Under the pieces are notes generated by a model that worked only from the letters and a program-made list of their open reading frames with translations, did no database searches and was not told the DNA's origin. 64,000 bases of DNA, taken from assembly GCA_009746045.1 (NCBI GenBank), contig RPFO01000050.1, positions 1,541,050 to 1,605,049 on the forward strand, given 5' to 3'. Below are positions 11,883 to 23,001 of this stretch, one piece after another. The position numbers were made by a program, and so were the translations under genes. Position 1 is the stretch's first letter, and the number at the start of each line of letters is the position of its first letter. The DNA is from Mesostigma viride (Eukaryota > Streptophyta > Mesostigmatophyceae > Mesostigmatales > Mesostigmataceae).

Positions 11883-12908
11883 ATTGATGGCTTGTTCTTT
11901 GTCAATAAAACGTGTGGTCATATTTTTTTTGGCAATGGTTTTCCCAATCACAGGCACCCAACCAGTGTGGATGTTATGTCCAACACGGAGGAGCTATGGG
12001 CGCTTTTATTAATGCATCTCTTTCAGTGTTCTGGTTGTCCCTGTGGGGAACCTTGCTTATCAGTAGTGGTTGGCATATGAGTGGGTTGTGGGAAGAGTCT
12101 TCCCCTCACTTCCCAAAGAAAAGTAATAATGGGAGTTATTCTAGGGCTTCAGGCCTAGACTATCAGTACACGTGGCGTTGTCCCCGTCTCCCAAGTGGGA
12201 TACGGACATGGACGGTGGTGTAACTAGTACACTGGACATATCTCTACTAGGGTTTAGATCCGCACGTGCCATATTGGGCACGTGGGTGCTAGATATTAGC
12301 ACTGAGATATGTAGGGCACACGCACGTGGGTATTCACGTGGTAGGGTTTATGAGCTGTGATGCAGACCACAAGGTGGCTGCAGCGCTAGTCCTGTACGGA
12401 GGTCCTAGGGGAGATCCAGGACCGTCCACGTAGTGCTGCTAGGCAGTCGTTGCCTGTGGGCAGAGTATCAGTCCTAGCTGGAGTAGATCTAGCTGGACGG
12501 AGCCAGCACCTCATTGGGTAGCACTAGTGCAGGACAGCTAGGTTACCCTAACCTACGTGCCCATGCAAGCCTGATTGGCAAGCTTGCATGGATTGATATA
12601 TGCCAGCCATTGCATAATCAAACACACGTTCGCTTTCATTGCACAAGTGCATTAACTGCGGTGATGACCTACAGCGGAGCATTGAGTCAAAGCTGTTTGG
12701 CGGCGTGAAATTAAGGCCGACACGCAGGAGAAAGCTTTGAATCACGTTGCAGCAAATGCTGTCAATGGCCGACGTTGTCGACATGTCCGGGGCTGGGCGC
12801 TGCATGAGCGAGTAATCTATTCTATTACGTCTTTTATTATTCAGAAATACAATACACTCGGCGAATTTTATTTTAACATGTACTAGGTTGGGGCCGTAAT
12901 TTTACAGC
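11883..12908. other. Non-coding region
   Basis: The first part may be the remaining LTR of the + strand copia-like copy. Between 12175 and 12350 CACGTG-type motifs recur, including GCACGTGCCATATTGGGCACGTG, an imperfect inverted repeat. No gene was recognised. Confidence 0.5.
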
Positions 12909-12915
12909 ATAAAAC

Positions 12916-13044
12916 ATGGCAGCGCCAGCTGGGAGAAAACGGAAAGCAATTCATAGTGATCCGTCAACATGGGCCGCTGACCTACGAGCTGAAAAGGATC
13001 TGTTAGAACTATTTCGAAAGCGTGTAGGAACCCTTCAGTGCTAG
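12916..13044 (+). other. Short open frame, possible gag N-terminus
   Basis: A 42-codon frame starts with MAAPAGRKRKAIHSDPSTW and stops at 13044. It precedes the gag-like fragment and could be the N-terminus of the same decayed gene, with the middle (a helical frame at 13055-13320) in other frames. No family was recognised. Confidence 0.25.
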
Positions 13045-13054
13045 CGACGCACCC

Positions 13055-14025
13055 ACGCTCGTAGTGCGTGACTATATAGAGAGAATAGAGGCTTTTCTGA
13101 AGGACCATCATGAGAAGATCAGCAGCGTTTATTCACTTTTCCGAGATGCCGGTTTGCTGAGCTGCGACAACTTCATTCTCGCATTTACTCTTCGAGCATG
13201 CAAGGATGAGAAGGTAAAACGGCGTCACATCCCAGGTAAGCTGCGTGAGGCGTTGTTGGAGTCGAAAGAGGGCACGACCTCTAGGCTATGCAGCATTTAC
13301 ACCTGGGTGCCACAACGGCCTTACTCACTCGATTTACTCAGCCTTCGCAATTTGCCGAATGAGTCTGTGCTCAATGGACTAGAGGTGTCTGATCGAGACA
13401 GCGGTGATAGATTGTTACGTGAGGATGGCCAAGGACTTGAATTTCCAGACTGTGATGGGAGCCCTGCGTGCAGGCCATGCAGGCCAAGGATGAACTTACC
13501 AAGGCAATAGAGATCATTACCGGCCTGGTAGAAGGGGAGGAGAGGGACATGATTGCACAGCTGAGAGCCCAGGGCAAGCTGACCGAGTCTGGGTTGATGG
13601 CCCCTGCCCCTCCCCCAGCCGCTCCCAATTCTGTGCCCCTCCCTGCACCCTCTGTGCCAAGCACTGTTACCCCTGCCAAGCCACAGGATGCAACGGACAA
13701 GGTTGCCGGTGTCAACAACGGCAGGCCTGCTGGAGTAGGCAATGGTGGCAAGCAGCGTGGTGGAGGCCGTGCCCGTGGTGGCGGGCGCGGTGGCAGACGT
13801 GGGCTGTGGCAGGGCAGGCCATTGGTGCAGCAGCAGAGACAGCAGCAGCATTATGCCCCAGCACAGCAGGCAGGACAGCCGCATTATGCTTCACAGCCGC
13901 CGCAGCCGCAGCAGCAGTTTGCACAGCAGCAGCAACAGCGGCAGCCACAGAGGCAGGAGTCTGGTGCATGCTTCATATGCGGGAGAAAGGGTCACCTGGC
14001 ACGCACATGCTACAATAGGCACTAG
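13055..14025 (+). pseudogene. Gag-like fragment ending in a CCHC zinc knuckle
   Basis: The last 186 codons (from 13468) encode a short helical segment, a Pro/Ala linker, an Arg-Gly-rich patch (GGGRARGGGRGGRRG), a Gln-rich tract and a single classical knuckle, CFICGRKGHLARTC (CX2CX4HX4C), six residues before the stop. This is the C-terminal layout of a copia-type Gag. The 13055-13320 part is a helical frame that joins only by frameshift. No pol follows, so the element is solo or truncated. It may bind nucleic acid if expressed. Confidence 0.55.
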
Positions 14026-14039
14026 GAGTTAATTTTACG

Positions 14040-14740
14040 GGGCGTAAACGCCCCGGTTGAGGTTACCGGGGCGGTTACCGGCCGGTAACCATGTACGTTT
14101 AAGGTTACCGGCCAGGTTACCGGCCGGTAACCTTAAACGCGACAGACTAAATACCGGCCGGTAATGGTTACCGGGCGGTAATAGGTACCGGAACGTTTAC
14201 TGGGCGGTAACTTTTACCGGAGCCGTAACCATGCCCGTAACCTTACTGGGTTACGGGCATGGTTACGGCCCAAGTAGAAGTTACCGGGCGGTAAACTGAC
14301 ATGGTTACGGGACCATTTCTGATAACCGGGATGGGTTACTGGCCTGGTTACGGGACCGGTAACTGGCCCGTAACCTGTACAAGTAACTGACCCGTAAACG
14401 GGCATGGTTACTGGCATGGTTACGGGTCCGGTATTTGGCATCAGCATAGGTTACGGGCCAGTCTCGGGCATGGCTACTGTCCTGGTTACGGGCCCGTAAC
14501 CTGGCCAGTAACCATTACTAGTTACGGCGCCGTAAACGGTCCTGGTTATTGCCATGGTTACTGGTCCGGTATTATGTACTGGGGCAGGTTACGGGCCTGG
14601 TTACTGGCCCGTAACCAGGCCAGTAACCACTACTAGTTATTGCCCCGTAAACAGGCCTGGTTACTGCCATGGTTATGGCCCAGTAACCAAACCCATAACT
14701 AGTTACCGTCTTGGGTATGGATCTCAAAATGCAGGATTTG
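14040..14740. repeat. Degenerate satellite of GGTTAC / GTAACC motifs
   Basis: About 700 bp is built almost entirely from GGTTACCGG, GGTTACTGG and GGTTACGGG words and their complements, often arranged as short palindromes such as CCGGCCGGTAACC. Spacing is irregular (about 10-25 bp). The frames open through it are low-complexity Pro/Val/Thr repeats with no sign of coding. Confidence 0.9.
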
Positions 14741-14759
14741 ATGTAGACAGTCTCTAACA

Positions 14760-15077
14760 ATTTATTATGCACATACATATGATATTAAAATAATTTATTC
14801 AGAGAACCATAAGTGTAAGTGTAAAAGACAAGGTGCGGCCCACCATGATAAAACACATAGCATCATTGGCTCACATCAGAAAAACACAGAAGTATTCAAA
14901 GGCAGTATCATCATCAATGTCTTCAAGGTCCTGCCATAATACAAGGTTCCACCTAGCGTAACATTACCAGCTGGTGGTAAGCCTGGACTTGGGGTCCAGC
15001 CAAGGCATGGCCTGATGCCATTGTATACCGTGCACAAGTTGTGGATAGTCATTATTGTCTTCCGCTAATGCCATTTA
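14760..15077. other. 3' flank of the unknown gene
   Basis: No gene is seen. Being just downstream of the minus-strand stop at 15078, it probably holds the 3' untranslated region. Confidence 0.4.
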
Positions 15078-15744
15078 TCAGCACTCGTCCAGTGCTTCCT
15101 CCTCAATGAGGTCGTCCAGGTCTGCATCGAACTTGTCTGCGTCAGCGGTGGTCAGAAACTTCCTCGCCACGAGGCCGCTAGCTGATTTGGCCCTCATGTC
15201 AGCCTCAGCTTCCCACACGGAGTCTACCACAAGGCCGACATGGTCAATCAGGACCTTTCGCTGCTTCATCGTGTCCACGTTCCAGTGCTTGAACTTGCGA
15301 AGGAGGAACTGCGCATTGACACCACGAGCAAGTCCAATTGCAAGCGTACACACATACATGACAGTGAGCAAGTGTAGAATGTAATGCATACGACATCATG
15401 GATATATAATGCATGATGTTGCAAAGGGCACAAGGAAGAACAGCAAGGCTTTACCATATCGTTTTTAGACCACACGTTCCTCGACAGGCCACCACCCATT
15501 AAACCTAGTTGAGCATTAAAGTGACCCCATAAGTCATACACTTACGTCATACACCAGGCGTTTACGCCCCTTGGAGCGGATGTCGCCGGGTGGCGCTGCC
15601 GCCGCCTCAACGTACTTCTTGTTGTCTAGCGTCATCTTTCGAATCTGCTTCTTGGCATTGGACCTCCCCGATGTCAGGTGGCATCGCATCGCCGATGCTG
15701 CGTGCTTGGCGGCGGCCTCCCTCCTGCCCGCTGGCATGTACTTG

Positions 15745-16488
15745 TGTTGAAAGAACTAATGGGTTTGCCTTCTACAATGCTTGTGATTGAAACCCAAATG
15801 TGCCTGTCCTTGCAGGTACAGGCTATGGAGGATGGGAGCAAAGAGACAGAGACTCAGTTTGAGGCAGAATGATAGTGAGGAGTACCTTTGGCAAGGCTCC
15901 TCAGTTGTTTTATTAACTCGAGGAAAAAACACAGGCAGCAAACTGGAATGACCTGATTGGCTGGCTAGGAATGTGCCTAGGAATATTCTCATGTAATACT
16001 CAGGCCACCAATCAGGTTAGGTCAGTGTACAGGCTACCAATCAGATCTAGACAAGAATAAATCTTATCTTGTAACTGCTGTACAGCCTTATCTTGTAACT
16101 GATGTACAGTCTTAACTTGTAACTGCTGCACAGTAATCTAACTATTTAATAAAAGATCTCTCTATGTGTGATCTGATGATGATGAAGTAAATCTGGCGTG
16201 AACATATCAGCGCCACATCTGACATGCACAGTGTACATGTCAATCAGTCAGCTGTCCTGTCATAGATTCTCATCTGACATGTCATAGGTCAGCTGACATA
16301 GACAGATTTGTCAGCTGCCTATAAGGATCCACTTGGCATAGGTACTAATCCCTGATTACTAAAACTGGCCACAACTTTCTCATTTGTAGGCCAAATCCAA
16401 CGGGATAAAAACAGTGGCTCCTGTACAAGAGCCTCTATCTATCTAGCCAGGTCAGGTGGGTACAAATACAAGGACCATGTCCTTGACA
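15745..16488 (-). repeat. 3' LTR of the copia element
   Basis: This is the left copy in window order. It starts TGTTGAAAGAAC and ends CCTTGACA. It differs from the other LTR by a one-base insertion near 15835, a C/A change near 15932 and a one-base deletion near 16408. Confidence 0.96.
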
Positions 16489-16589
16489 CCCCCCTTACAA
16501 CACATGACCTTGCTCTAGTGCTATCCTGTCAAGTATAACACTTAGAGCAAAAAAGCTCTCAGCCCCTGTGGGCATATACAACTGCATAT

Positions 16590-19500
16590 CTAAGTAGACA
16601 CCAGCAGCTTGTCCCGCAGGGTGATGAACCGTGCCCTTCCCAGGGCCTTGGTGAAGATGTCAGCCAGGTTGTCCTTGCCAGGGCAGTGACGCATGCAGAT
16701 GGAGCCCCCCTCCACCTGCTCACGGATGAAGTGGTAGCGCACGTCGATGTGCTTGGTGCGCTTGGGGTGCACAGGGTCCTTGGCCAGGGCCACCGCGCCA
16801 GTGTTGTCGCACAGCACGGTCGTGGGCCCCTCCACAGGTGCACCCAGGTCTCCCAGCAGGCGCCTGAGTGGCAGCACCAGCTGGGTGACGCTGCTCGCAG
16901 CAATGTACTCTGCCTCGCAGGAAGACAGAGCAACAATGGGTTGCTTGCGGCTGCACCACTCCACGGGCGCACCCCGGAACAGGACCAGGTTGCCCGTCAC
17001 AGAGCGTCTGGACTCTGGGCAGTTAGCCCAGTCAGCGTCAGTCCAGGCCTCCAGCCCCCCTTCCTGACCATACCGCAGACCCTTGTCCCTCGTGGTGTAG
17101 AGGTACCGGATCAGGCGGTCGGCAGCCTCCATGTGGGCCGCCGTGGGTGCCTGCATGTGCTGGGCCAGTTGGTTGACAGCAAAAGCAATGTCTGGACGTG
17201 TCCACAGCGCGACATACAGCACGGCACCGGTTTTGGACTGATACAGCTGGGTGTCCGGGGCATTTAGCTGCATTCCCCCCTCGCGTTGGGGACTAACACG
17301 GGACACACTGACCGGGGTGCGTACAGGGAAGGAGGGAGAAAGCCCAAAGCGGGCAGCCAGGGCCTCAATATACACAGTTTGGTGCAAGGAAAGAGACCGG
17401 GAAACAGGGTCGACATGGAGAGAAACACCGAGGAAAAAAGAAGGGTCATCGGACTCGGTGATCTGAAACTTGCTGGCCAAACGATGAGACCACGAGGCCA
17501 GCCAGGAAGAGGAAGGACTGCCTGCAATAATGTCGTCGACATGGACAAACACAAACGTACGAGACGTGGGATACACGTACAGGCAGGAATCCGTTGGGCT
17601 TTGTACAGCACCATCGGAGAGAAGATAGGCACTAAATGTTTTGTGCCAGTTACGTGGTGCCTGCTTGATGCCATAGAGGCTGCGTTGCAGCTTCCACACC
17701 AGCACATCACCAGCGGCATCACGCTGCTCAAAGCCAGCAGGAGGACGCACATAGACGTCCTCAGAAAGTGGGGCGTACAAAAACGCAGTGCGAACATCAA
17801 GTTGCTTCAGCACATACCCAGACGAGACACCAAAAGCTAGTGCCAAACGAATGGTGGAGGAACGAACAGTAGGGCTAAAGACCTCAGTGAAATCTATGCC
17901 TTCCCGCTGAGCAAAGCCCTTCACAACAAAACGGGCCTTGAAACGGCCATCGCTTTTGACAGCAAACACCCACCGAGATGGAAGGACCTTGGCAGTGCGA
18001 GGAAGAGACTTGGAAGAAACGAGTGAATATACTGCATGCTCGCGAATGCTAGAAAGCTCACTATCCATCGCAGCACGCCACTCAGGGCTAGCATGGGCCT
18101 CAGCAAAAGAGGAGGGGATGGACGTGGAACCTGAGCTAGTGTGGAGTGAGAAAGTATCAAACAGATCACGCACACTCATGTAGTCAGGGTAAAAACGAGC
18201 CCATTTAGGGGAAACACGATCAAGAGGGGTTGTGGGTAACACCTGAGCGAGGGGATCATGTGCAACGCCGTCGGACACCAGTGCAGCAGTGGCCATAGCG
18301 GCAGCCGGTTGCTTGCCGCGGAGGGCCTGCACTAATTTGTGTAGCTGGGACGAAGAAGGAGATTCAGCAGCAGGTGTGTCTGCCGTCGACACGTGTCCAG
18401 GTGGTGTAGAGGTAGAAGCCGACGACGCCTCCAGCGCAGGACTTGGTGCGAAAACAGGTGCAGACTCAGACTCAGCGGGTTTGGGCTCAGGACTTGGCGC
18501 TGGCGCCTCCTCCAGTGGCGAGCCCCCCTCACCACTGGCATCCCCCGACAAAGCCTCCAGTGGCGAGCCCCCCTCACCACTGGCATCCCCCAAAGCAGTG
18601 CCCCCACTGCTGGCAGCGCCCACAGCAGCGTCCTCACTGCTGGCAGCGGCGCGCCGCGCCATGGCTCTAGTCACAGGACCAGAGGGCGGTAGGGCCAGAG
18701 TAGTATCAGGCCCAGGGACAGAATTCTCAGTGACCGGTGGCAGCAGAAGCTCGGAAGCCTCCTCCCCCTCCACCAGTGCCGGCAGCAGCTGAGGTGATGG
18801 CAGGGCGTCGTTGCGCCAGGCCTCATTGAAGGCCACGTGGCGACGTTGCACCAAAGTGCGAGTGGCGGAGTCCAGGATCAGATATGCCGGCGAGTCGGGA
18901 GCATAACCGACAAAAATGCCAGGCATGGCCTTGGCCTCCAGCTTGCCACGATGCCCTTCCACACGATGCCAGGCTGGGCAGCCGAAAATGCGCATGTGCG
19001 ACAGATCAGCGTGATGACCTGTCAGCAAAAAGTGTGGCGTGGCATCACCAGGATTCGAGGAGCACGGCAGGCGGTTCAGGATATAAATAGCACACTGGAG
19101 TGCCAATGCCCAGTATGCCTTCCCCAGGCCGGCGTGTGTCAACATCGCCAGAGTCATGCCCATTGCCAGGCCCCAGAGCCGCTCCGCTACGCCGTTCTGC
19201 TCAGGGCAGTAAGGCGCGGAGAACTCCTGGTGGACGCGGTGTTCAGCACACACCGCCCGCCAGGCTTGACCGGTGAAGACCGCGTCGTTGTCGGTGCGCA
19301 GCACGACAGAGCCGGCGTAGAAGGGGCGAATATCGCGGACGAGCAGCTCTGCAAACCGCCCCACCGCCTCGTCCTTGGTCTTGAGCGCAAACCCCCATCG
19401 CCACCGAGTGGCATCGTCAGTGATGCCCAAGAAGTAGCGGGCTCCCCCCAGCGACTCGACGCTCATCGGGCCCAGCAGGTCGCCATGAAGCTTGGCGCGC

Positions 19501-20270
19501 GGCACAGTGGATCGCCGCTGCCCTGGCGGAAATGGCTGGCGCTTGATGAAGCCAGCCGGGCAGGATGGGCAGCCAGGAGCAGTTGGACTCCTCGTCGTCA
19601 AGTTGGATGCAGGGATGGCGACCAGCTTCTTGATGCGGTCGGCACCAGCATGGCCCAAACGCCAGTGCAGCAGCAGGTTAACCGGCCGCTCCACCGTCAC
19701 AGCAGCCATCGCTGGCGCTGCCTTCGCCGCAGGTAACACGTAGATGTTGTTCTGCATGGCGATCTTGTGATGCTTGTTATCCAGCACCACTGTCTCTTTG
19801 TGGAAATCCACCTTGTGACCTGCCTTTGCGAGTTGCGCGACTGAAAGGAGTCGTGCATTCAGGCCAGGTACAAGCAGCGCTCCTTGCAAGCGCACGCTGT
19901 GGCCAGGAAGCTCCACAGCGATGGTGCCCTGGCCGGTAGCGTGCAGCTGTCCGCCGGAGCCAGCGATTGCCCTGCTGTGGGGGGTCAGAGACACAAAGTC
20001 AGAACGGCACGGGGACATGTGGCTGCTCGCAGCCGAGTCCAGCACCCAGGTGAGGTTGTCGCACGTATACTGCGTGAGAGCAGCAGCCTCCAGCGGCGTC
20101 GACGGCGACTCCTCGGCGATGGTGACCATGCAGAAGCCAGGCGGCAGTTCAGCCGCCTCCTGAGTTGCGTTGGCAGCGGATCCAGCAGGTGCGTTGCGTC
20201 CCTTGTTCTGGTTCCCTCGGTTGCCGCCCTTGCCCCCCTGTGCTGGTTGGGGTACCAGCGTGGGGCCTTC
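16590..20270 (-). CDS. Copia Pol polyprotein (PR-IN-RT-RNase H)
   Basis: The 1179-residue open frame carries all four domains in the normal copia order. The protease has WVLDSAASSH (D-S-A/G). The integrase has LLHWRLGHAG with CPSC, then a core with Asp in GITDDATRW, Asp in LRTDNDAVF and Glu in PEQNGVAERLWG. The RT has VKGFAQREGIDF, DVRTAFLYA and the active site FVHVDDIIAG. The RNase H has AWTDADWAN, SSCEAEYIA, LCDNTGAVALA and the closing KDNLADIFTKAL. The frame is uninterrupted over its whole length. It overlaps the end of gag in a different frame between about 20130 and 20270, so a frameshift or reading-through event would be needed to make Gag-Pol. Confidence 0.95.
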   Translation of the reverse strand, partial: EGPTLVPQPAQGGKGGNRGNQNKGRNAPAGSAANATQEAAELPPGFCMVTIAEESPSTPLEAAALTQYTCDNLTWVLDSAASSHMSPCRSDFVSLTPHSRAIAGSGGQLHATGQGTIAVELPGHSVRLQGALLVPGLNARLLSVAQLAKAGHKVDFHKETVVLDNKHHKIAMQNNIYVLPAAKAAPAMAAVTVERPVNLLLHWRLGHAGADRIKKLVAIPASNLTTRSPTAPGCPSCPAGFIKRQPFPPGQRRSTVPRAKLHGDLLGPMSVESLGGARYFLGITDDATRWRWGFALKTKDEAVGRFAELLVRDIRPFYAGSVVLRTDNDAVFTGQAWRAVCAEHRVHQEFSAPYCPEQNGVAERLWGLAMGMTLAMLTHAGLGKAYWALALQCAIYILNRLPCSSNPGDATPHFLLTGHHADLSHMRIFGCPAWHRVEGHRGKLEAKAMPGIFVGYAPDSPAYLILDSATRTLVQRRHVAFNEAWRNDALPSPQLLPALVEGEEASELLLPPVTENSVPGPDTTLALPPSGPVTRAMARRAAASSEDAAVGAASSGGTALGDASGEGGSPLEALSGDASGEGGSPLEEAPAPSPEPKPAESESAPVFAPSPALEASSASTSTPPGHVSTADTPAAESPSSSQLHKLVQALRGKQPAAAMATAALVSDGVAHDPLAQVLPTTPLDRVSPKWARFYPDYMSVRDLFDTFSLHTSSGSTSIPSSFAEAHASPEWRAAMDSELSSIREHAVYSLVSSKSLPRTAKVLPSRWVFAVKSDGRFKARFVVKGFAQREGIDFTEVFSPTVRSSTIRLALAFGVSSGYVLKQLDVRTAFLYAPLSEDVYVRPPAGFEQRDAAGDVLVWKLQRSLYGIKQAPRNWHKTFSAYLLSDGAVQSPTDSCLYVYPTSRTFVFVHVDDIIAGSPSSSWLASWSHRLASKFQITESDDPSFFLGVSLHVDPVSRSLSLHQTVYIEALAARFGLSPSFPVRTPVSVSRVSPQREGGMQLNAPDTQLYQSKTGAVLYVALWTRPDIAFAVNQLAQHMQAPTAAHMEAADRLIRYLYTTRDKGLRYGQEGGLEAWTDADWANCPESRRSVTGNLVLFRGAPVEWCSRKQPIVALSSCEAEYIAASSVTQLVLPLRRLLGDLGAPVEGPTTVLCDNTGAVALAKDPVHPKRTKHIDVRYHFIREQVEGGSICMRHCPGKDNLADIFTKALGRARFITLRDKLLVST

Positions 20271-21027
20271 TCAGGATGCTCCTTCCAGCAGTCTTTGTCC
20301 TTGTGATTTGACAGGCCACAGTGACTGCATTTCTTGGTCCCCCCGTTCCCCTTGCTGTTGGTGTGGTAGGCCTGGCCAGTGCCAGCACTCTCCTTTTTCA
20401 CCACAGCACGTCCCCCCTTGAGCAGATCCTCCGCCTCCATGAGTGCCCTCTTCACCACAGGTAGTGGGTCCTCCTCGTTGAACCGTACAGACACCAGCGC
20501 AGGGCGGTACTCGTCTGTCAGTGCTCCCAGTAGAATGGCAGCAAAATCACGGTCCTGGATGACTCCCCCTGCAGCCTGGTAGTCAGCACGTAGAAGCTCC
20601 GCCCTCCTCACAAGCTGTTGCATGGTCTCGTTAGGAAGCTTCTGTAGGCGGTGCAGCTTGCTCCTCAGCTCAAACCTGTGACTCTTGGTTAGCCTGGTTT
20701 GCTCATAGTTCTCCATGAGACACTGCCATGCTTGGCTACCAGTTTTGTTGGCCACAGTGGCCATTAGGCGTGCAGCTTCACCTGTTAGACAGGTGAGCAA
20801 AGCTGCCCACAGGGCCTTATCAGCCCTGTCATTCTCCTCAGTGCCCAGCAGGACAGCATCCAAACTGAAAAGACTGACAACAGCCAAAAACAATTCTTCC
20901 ACTCCTCCCACTTGCTGTAATCATCACCAGCTGCACCAACAAATTTCTTGCAGCTCTTGGCAACTGTTGAAACAAGAGAGGTGTAGTCAGGCTGTCTGGT
21001 AGCAGTTTGGGTGTCTTGATCCTCCAT
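19985..21027 (-). CDS. Copia Gag with CCHC knuckle
   Basis: Gag starts at 21027 (MEDQDTQTATRQPDYTS), reads through a WEEWKNCF segment typical of copia UBN2-type Gag, and has the knuckle CSHCGLSNHKDKDC. A one-base frame change occurs in or near the T5/A5 run at 20885-20889, so the first 46 residues and the rest are in different frames. It is either a small lesion in this copy or a sequencing error. The true coding part ends about 20150, after which the frame is out-of-frame Pol. Confidence 0.85.
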
Positions 21028-21118
21028 GGTTGATCTGGGTCTGGGTGTTGTCTCTGGGGTAGTCAGATGAATGTCTCTGCTCCTCAAATGCAGGGTAGGC
21101 ATCAAACCTCCGATACCA

Positions 21119-21862
21119 TGTTGAAAGAACTAATGGGTTTGCCTTCTACAATGCTTGTGATTGAAACCCAAATGTGCCTGTCCTTGCAGGTACAGGCTAT
21201 GGAGGATGGAGCAAAGAGACAGAGACTCAGTTTGAGGCAGAATGATAGTGAGGAGTACCTTTGGCAAGGCTCCTCAGTTGTTTTATTAACTCGAGGAAAA
21301 AACACAGGCAGAAAACTGGAATGACCTGATTGGCTGGCTAGGAATGTGCCTAGGAATATTCTCATGTAATACTCAGGCCACCAATCAGGTTAGGTCAGTG
21401 TACAGGCTACCAATCAGATCTAGACAAGAATAAATCTTATCTTGTAACTGCTGTACAGCCTTATCTTGTAACTGATGTACAGTCTTAACTTGTAACTGCT
21501 GCACAGTAATCTAACTATTTAATAAAAGATCTCTCTATGTGTGATCTGATGATGATGAAGTAAATCTGGCGTGAACATATCAGCGCCACATCTGACATGC
21601 ACAGTGTACATGTCAATCAGTCAGCTGTCCTGTCATAGATTCTCATCTGACATGTCATAGGTCAGCTGACATAGACAGATTTGTCAGCTGCCTATAAGGA
21701 TCCACTTGGCATAGGTACTAATCCCTGATTACTAAAACTGGCCACAACTTTCTCATTTGTAGGCCAAATCCAACGGGATAAAGAACAGTGGCTCCTGTAC
21801 AAGAGCCTCTATCTATCTAGCCAGGTCAGGTGGGTACAAATACAAGGACCATGTCCTTGACA
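21119..21862 (-). promoter_or_regulatory. 5' LTR of the copia element
   Basis: The LTR upstream of gag on the minus strand is expected to hold the promoter. It is the same length as the other LTR (744 bp) and almost identical. The tRNA primer site lies at 21098-21118 directly beside it. Confidence 0.93.
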
Positions 21863-22774
21863 ACTTGTTCTGGATGGCCACGTCCGCCACGATGGCAACA
21901 TACTTCTTCCACAGCCCCCCGTCATCCTCCTGGTCCATGGCCTCAGGGGTGAGAAAGTGGCCATCCATGTCGTCAAACGCAGCCTGGATCTCCTTCTTTT
22001 TCCACTGCGAGACCCAAACAAAACACACAACCAGAATCGCAACGACACACGTGACAAGTACTGTTGATTGCATTTGCATTTCGTAGATCATAATCACCCC
22101 AAACAACTCCAAGGAGAACCATACGGAATGCAAACGACGCGTAGAAAAATGGCATGATGCACTTTAAAGGGTTCCCCTAATACAGCAGAGGGGTTTACCC
22201 ATTCGAAGACTGGAACGAAGCCAGCGTCGATCGATCCGCGAGCGTCGCTCGCCGGGCTCCCCTCAGGACCTGAGGCACTGGAAAGCCGGGTCGGCTGCGT
22301 GGGCGTGGCCTCCTGCGACCGGGGCTGCCGACCCTGGTCCAGTAACTGTTGAAGCATCTCATACATCTTGGAGGTCATTTCTTTCTGTTTCTCCATGTCG
22401 TTCTTGAGTTGGCGGACGTCCGCGTCTGTCCCGCTAGGGTCCAGCCTGCTACGAGTAGCGCCCCCGCTGCCTGCCTCAGCTTTCCTAGTCTTCCCCTTGC
22501 TGCCCGAGCCCTTGTCCTGCCTACCCTTCTGAGGCGTGGTGTCCAACTCATCGTCGTCATAGTCGTCGTCCTGGTCGTCCTCGTCGGAGGAGGTTTGTAA
22601 GTCCTCCTCCGACTCCAGGTTCTCCGCCTCCTGCTTCCCCCAGTGGTCGTCCTTTTCCACGTCGGCCCGCCTGGCCTTCTTTCTCGCTGTGGCATCGCGT
22701 GCCGAGACCATGCCCTTTGTTGTGGCTGCACCCTTTGCGGCCGCCATGTCGTTCCGGCGCTTTCCCATATTCAC

Positions 22775-23001
22775 TTCCGCTGCTTTGTTGCGTTCTGCAC
22801 TGGTGCTGCGTTCTGGGCACTGGTGAGGCTTTCAAGCGTGCGCTCGTGCAAAATGTAACGCAGCGGTATGGTCTGGCGCGTTCGGAAATTCAAAAATCAA
22901 GGCGACGCGTCGGCCCCGGTCCACGTGGCTCACTCGCAGAGGAGCTGCTTCGGGCAGTCGTCATGAGTCGAGTACATAGCGGAGTGCTGCTGCATTGGAG
23001 A
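22775..23001. other. Upstream region of the unknown gene
   Basis: This lies between the ATG at 22768 and the first palindromic repeat of the transposon end. It probably includes the gene's promoter. A partial repeat word (GTCATGAGTCGAGTACATAG) at 22962-22981 is nearly repeated at 23262-23281. Confidence 0.35.

Larger units (their letters stand above)
15745..21862 (-). mobile_element. Nearly intact Ty1/copia retrotransposon with identical TSD
   Basis: Two 744-bp LTRs (15745-16488 and 21119-21862) start TG and end CA and differ at about three positions, so the insertion is recent. The 5-bp target duplication ACTTG is at 15740-15744 and 21863-21867. The element reads on the minus strand. Next to the right LTR is a primer site starting TGGTATCGGAGG, close to the initiator Met-tRNA type (TGGTATCAGAG). 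A purine tract (AAGGGGGGTG) abuts the left LTR. It carries gag and a PR-IN-RT-RH polyprotein and lies in an exon of the surrounding gene. Confidence 0.96.
15078..22768 (-). pseudogene. Four-exon gene of unknown function, split by a copia element
   Basis: Exons on the minus strand are 22768-22199, then 22004-21863 continued at 15739-15455, and 15308-15078. The donors are GTAAAC and GTAAAG and the acceptors are TCGCAG and GCGCAG, all phase 0. The N-terminus is basic then strongly acidic (DEDDQDDDYDDDE), followed by a likely coiled coil near residues 120-150. The second exon is rich in Lys/Arg and conserved-looking Trp and Tyr. The C-terminus ends in LIEEEALDEC. The copia element at 15745-21862 sits in the second exon. 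Without it and one TSD copy the frame continues. A 13-base insertion at about 15533-15545 breaks the frame. The family is not recognised; it could be a host gene or the second gene of a DNA transposon. Confidence 0.6.

Noticed and set aside
12170-12360. Telomere-like repeat
   Set aside because: Only two single AGGGTTTA words are present, with no tandem array.
14214-14780. Frames rich in Gly, Pro, Val and Thr
   Set aside because: They result from the GGTTAC satellite and have no independent coding evidence.
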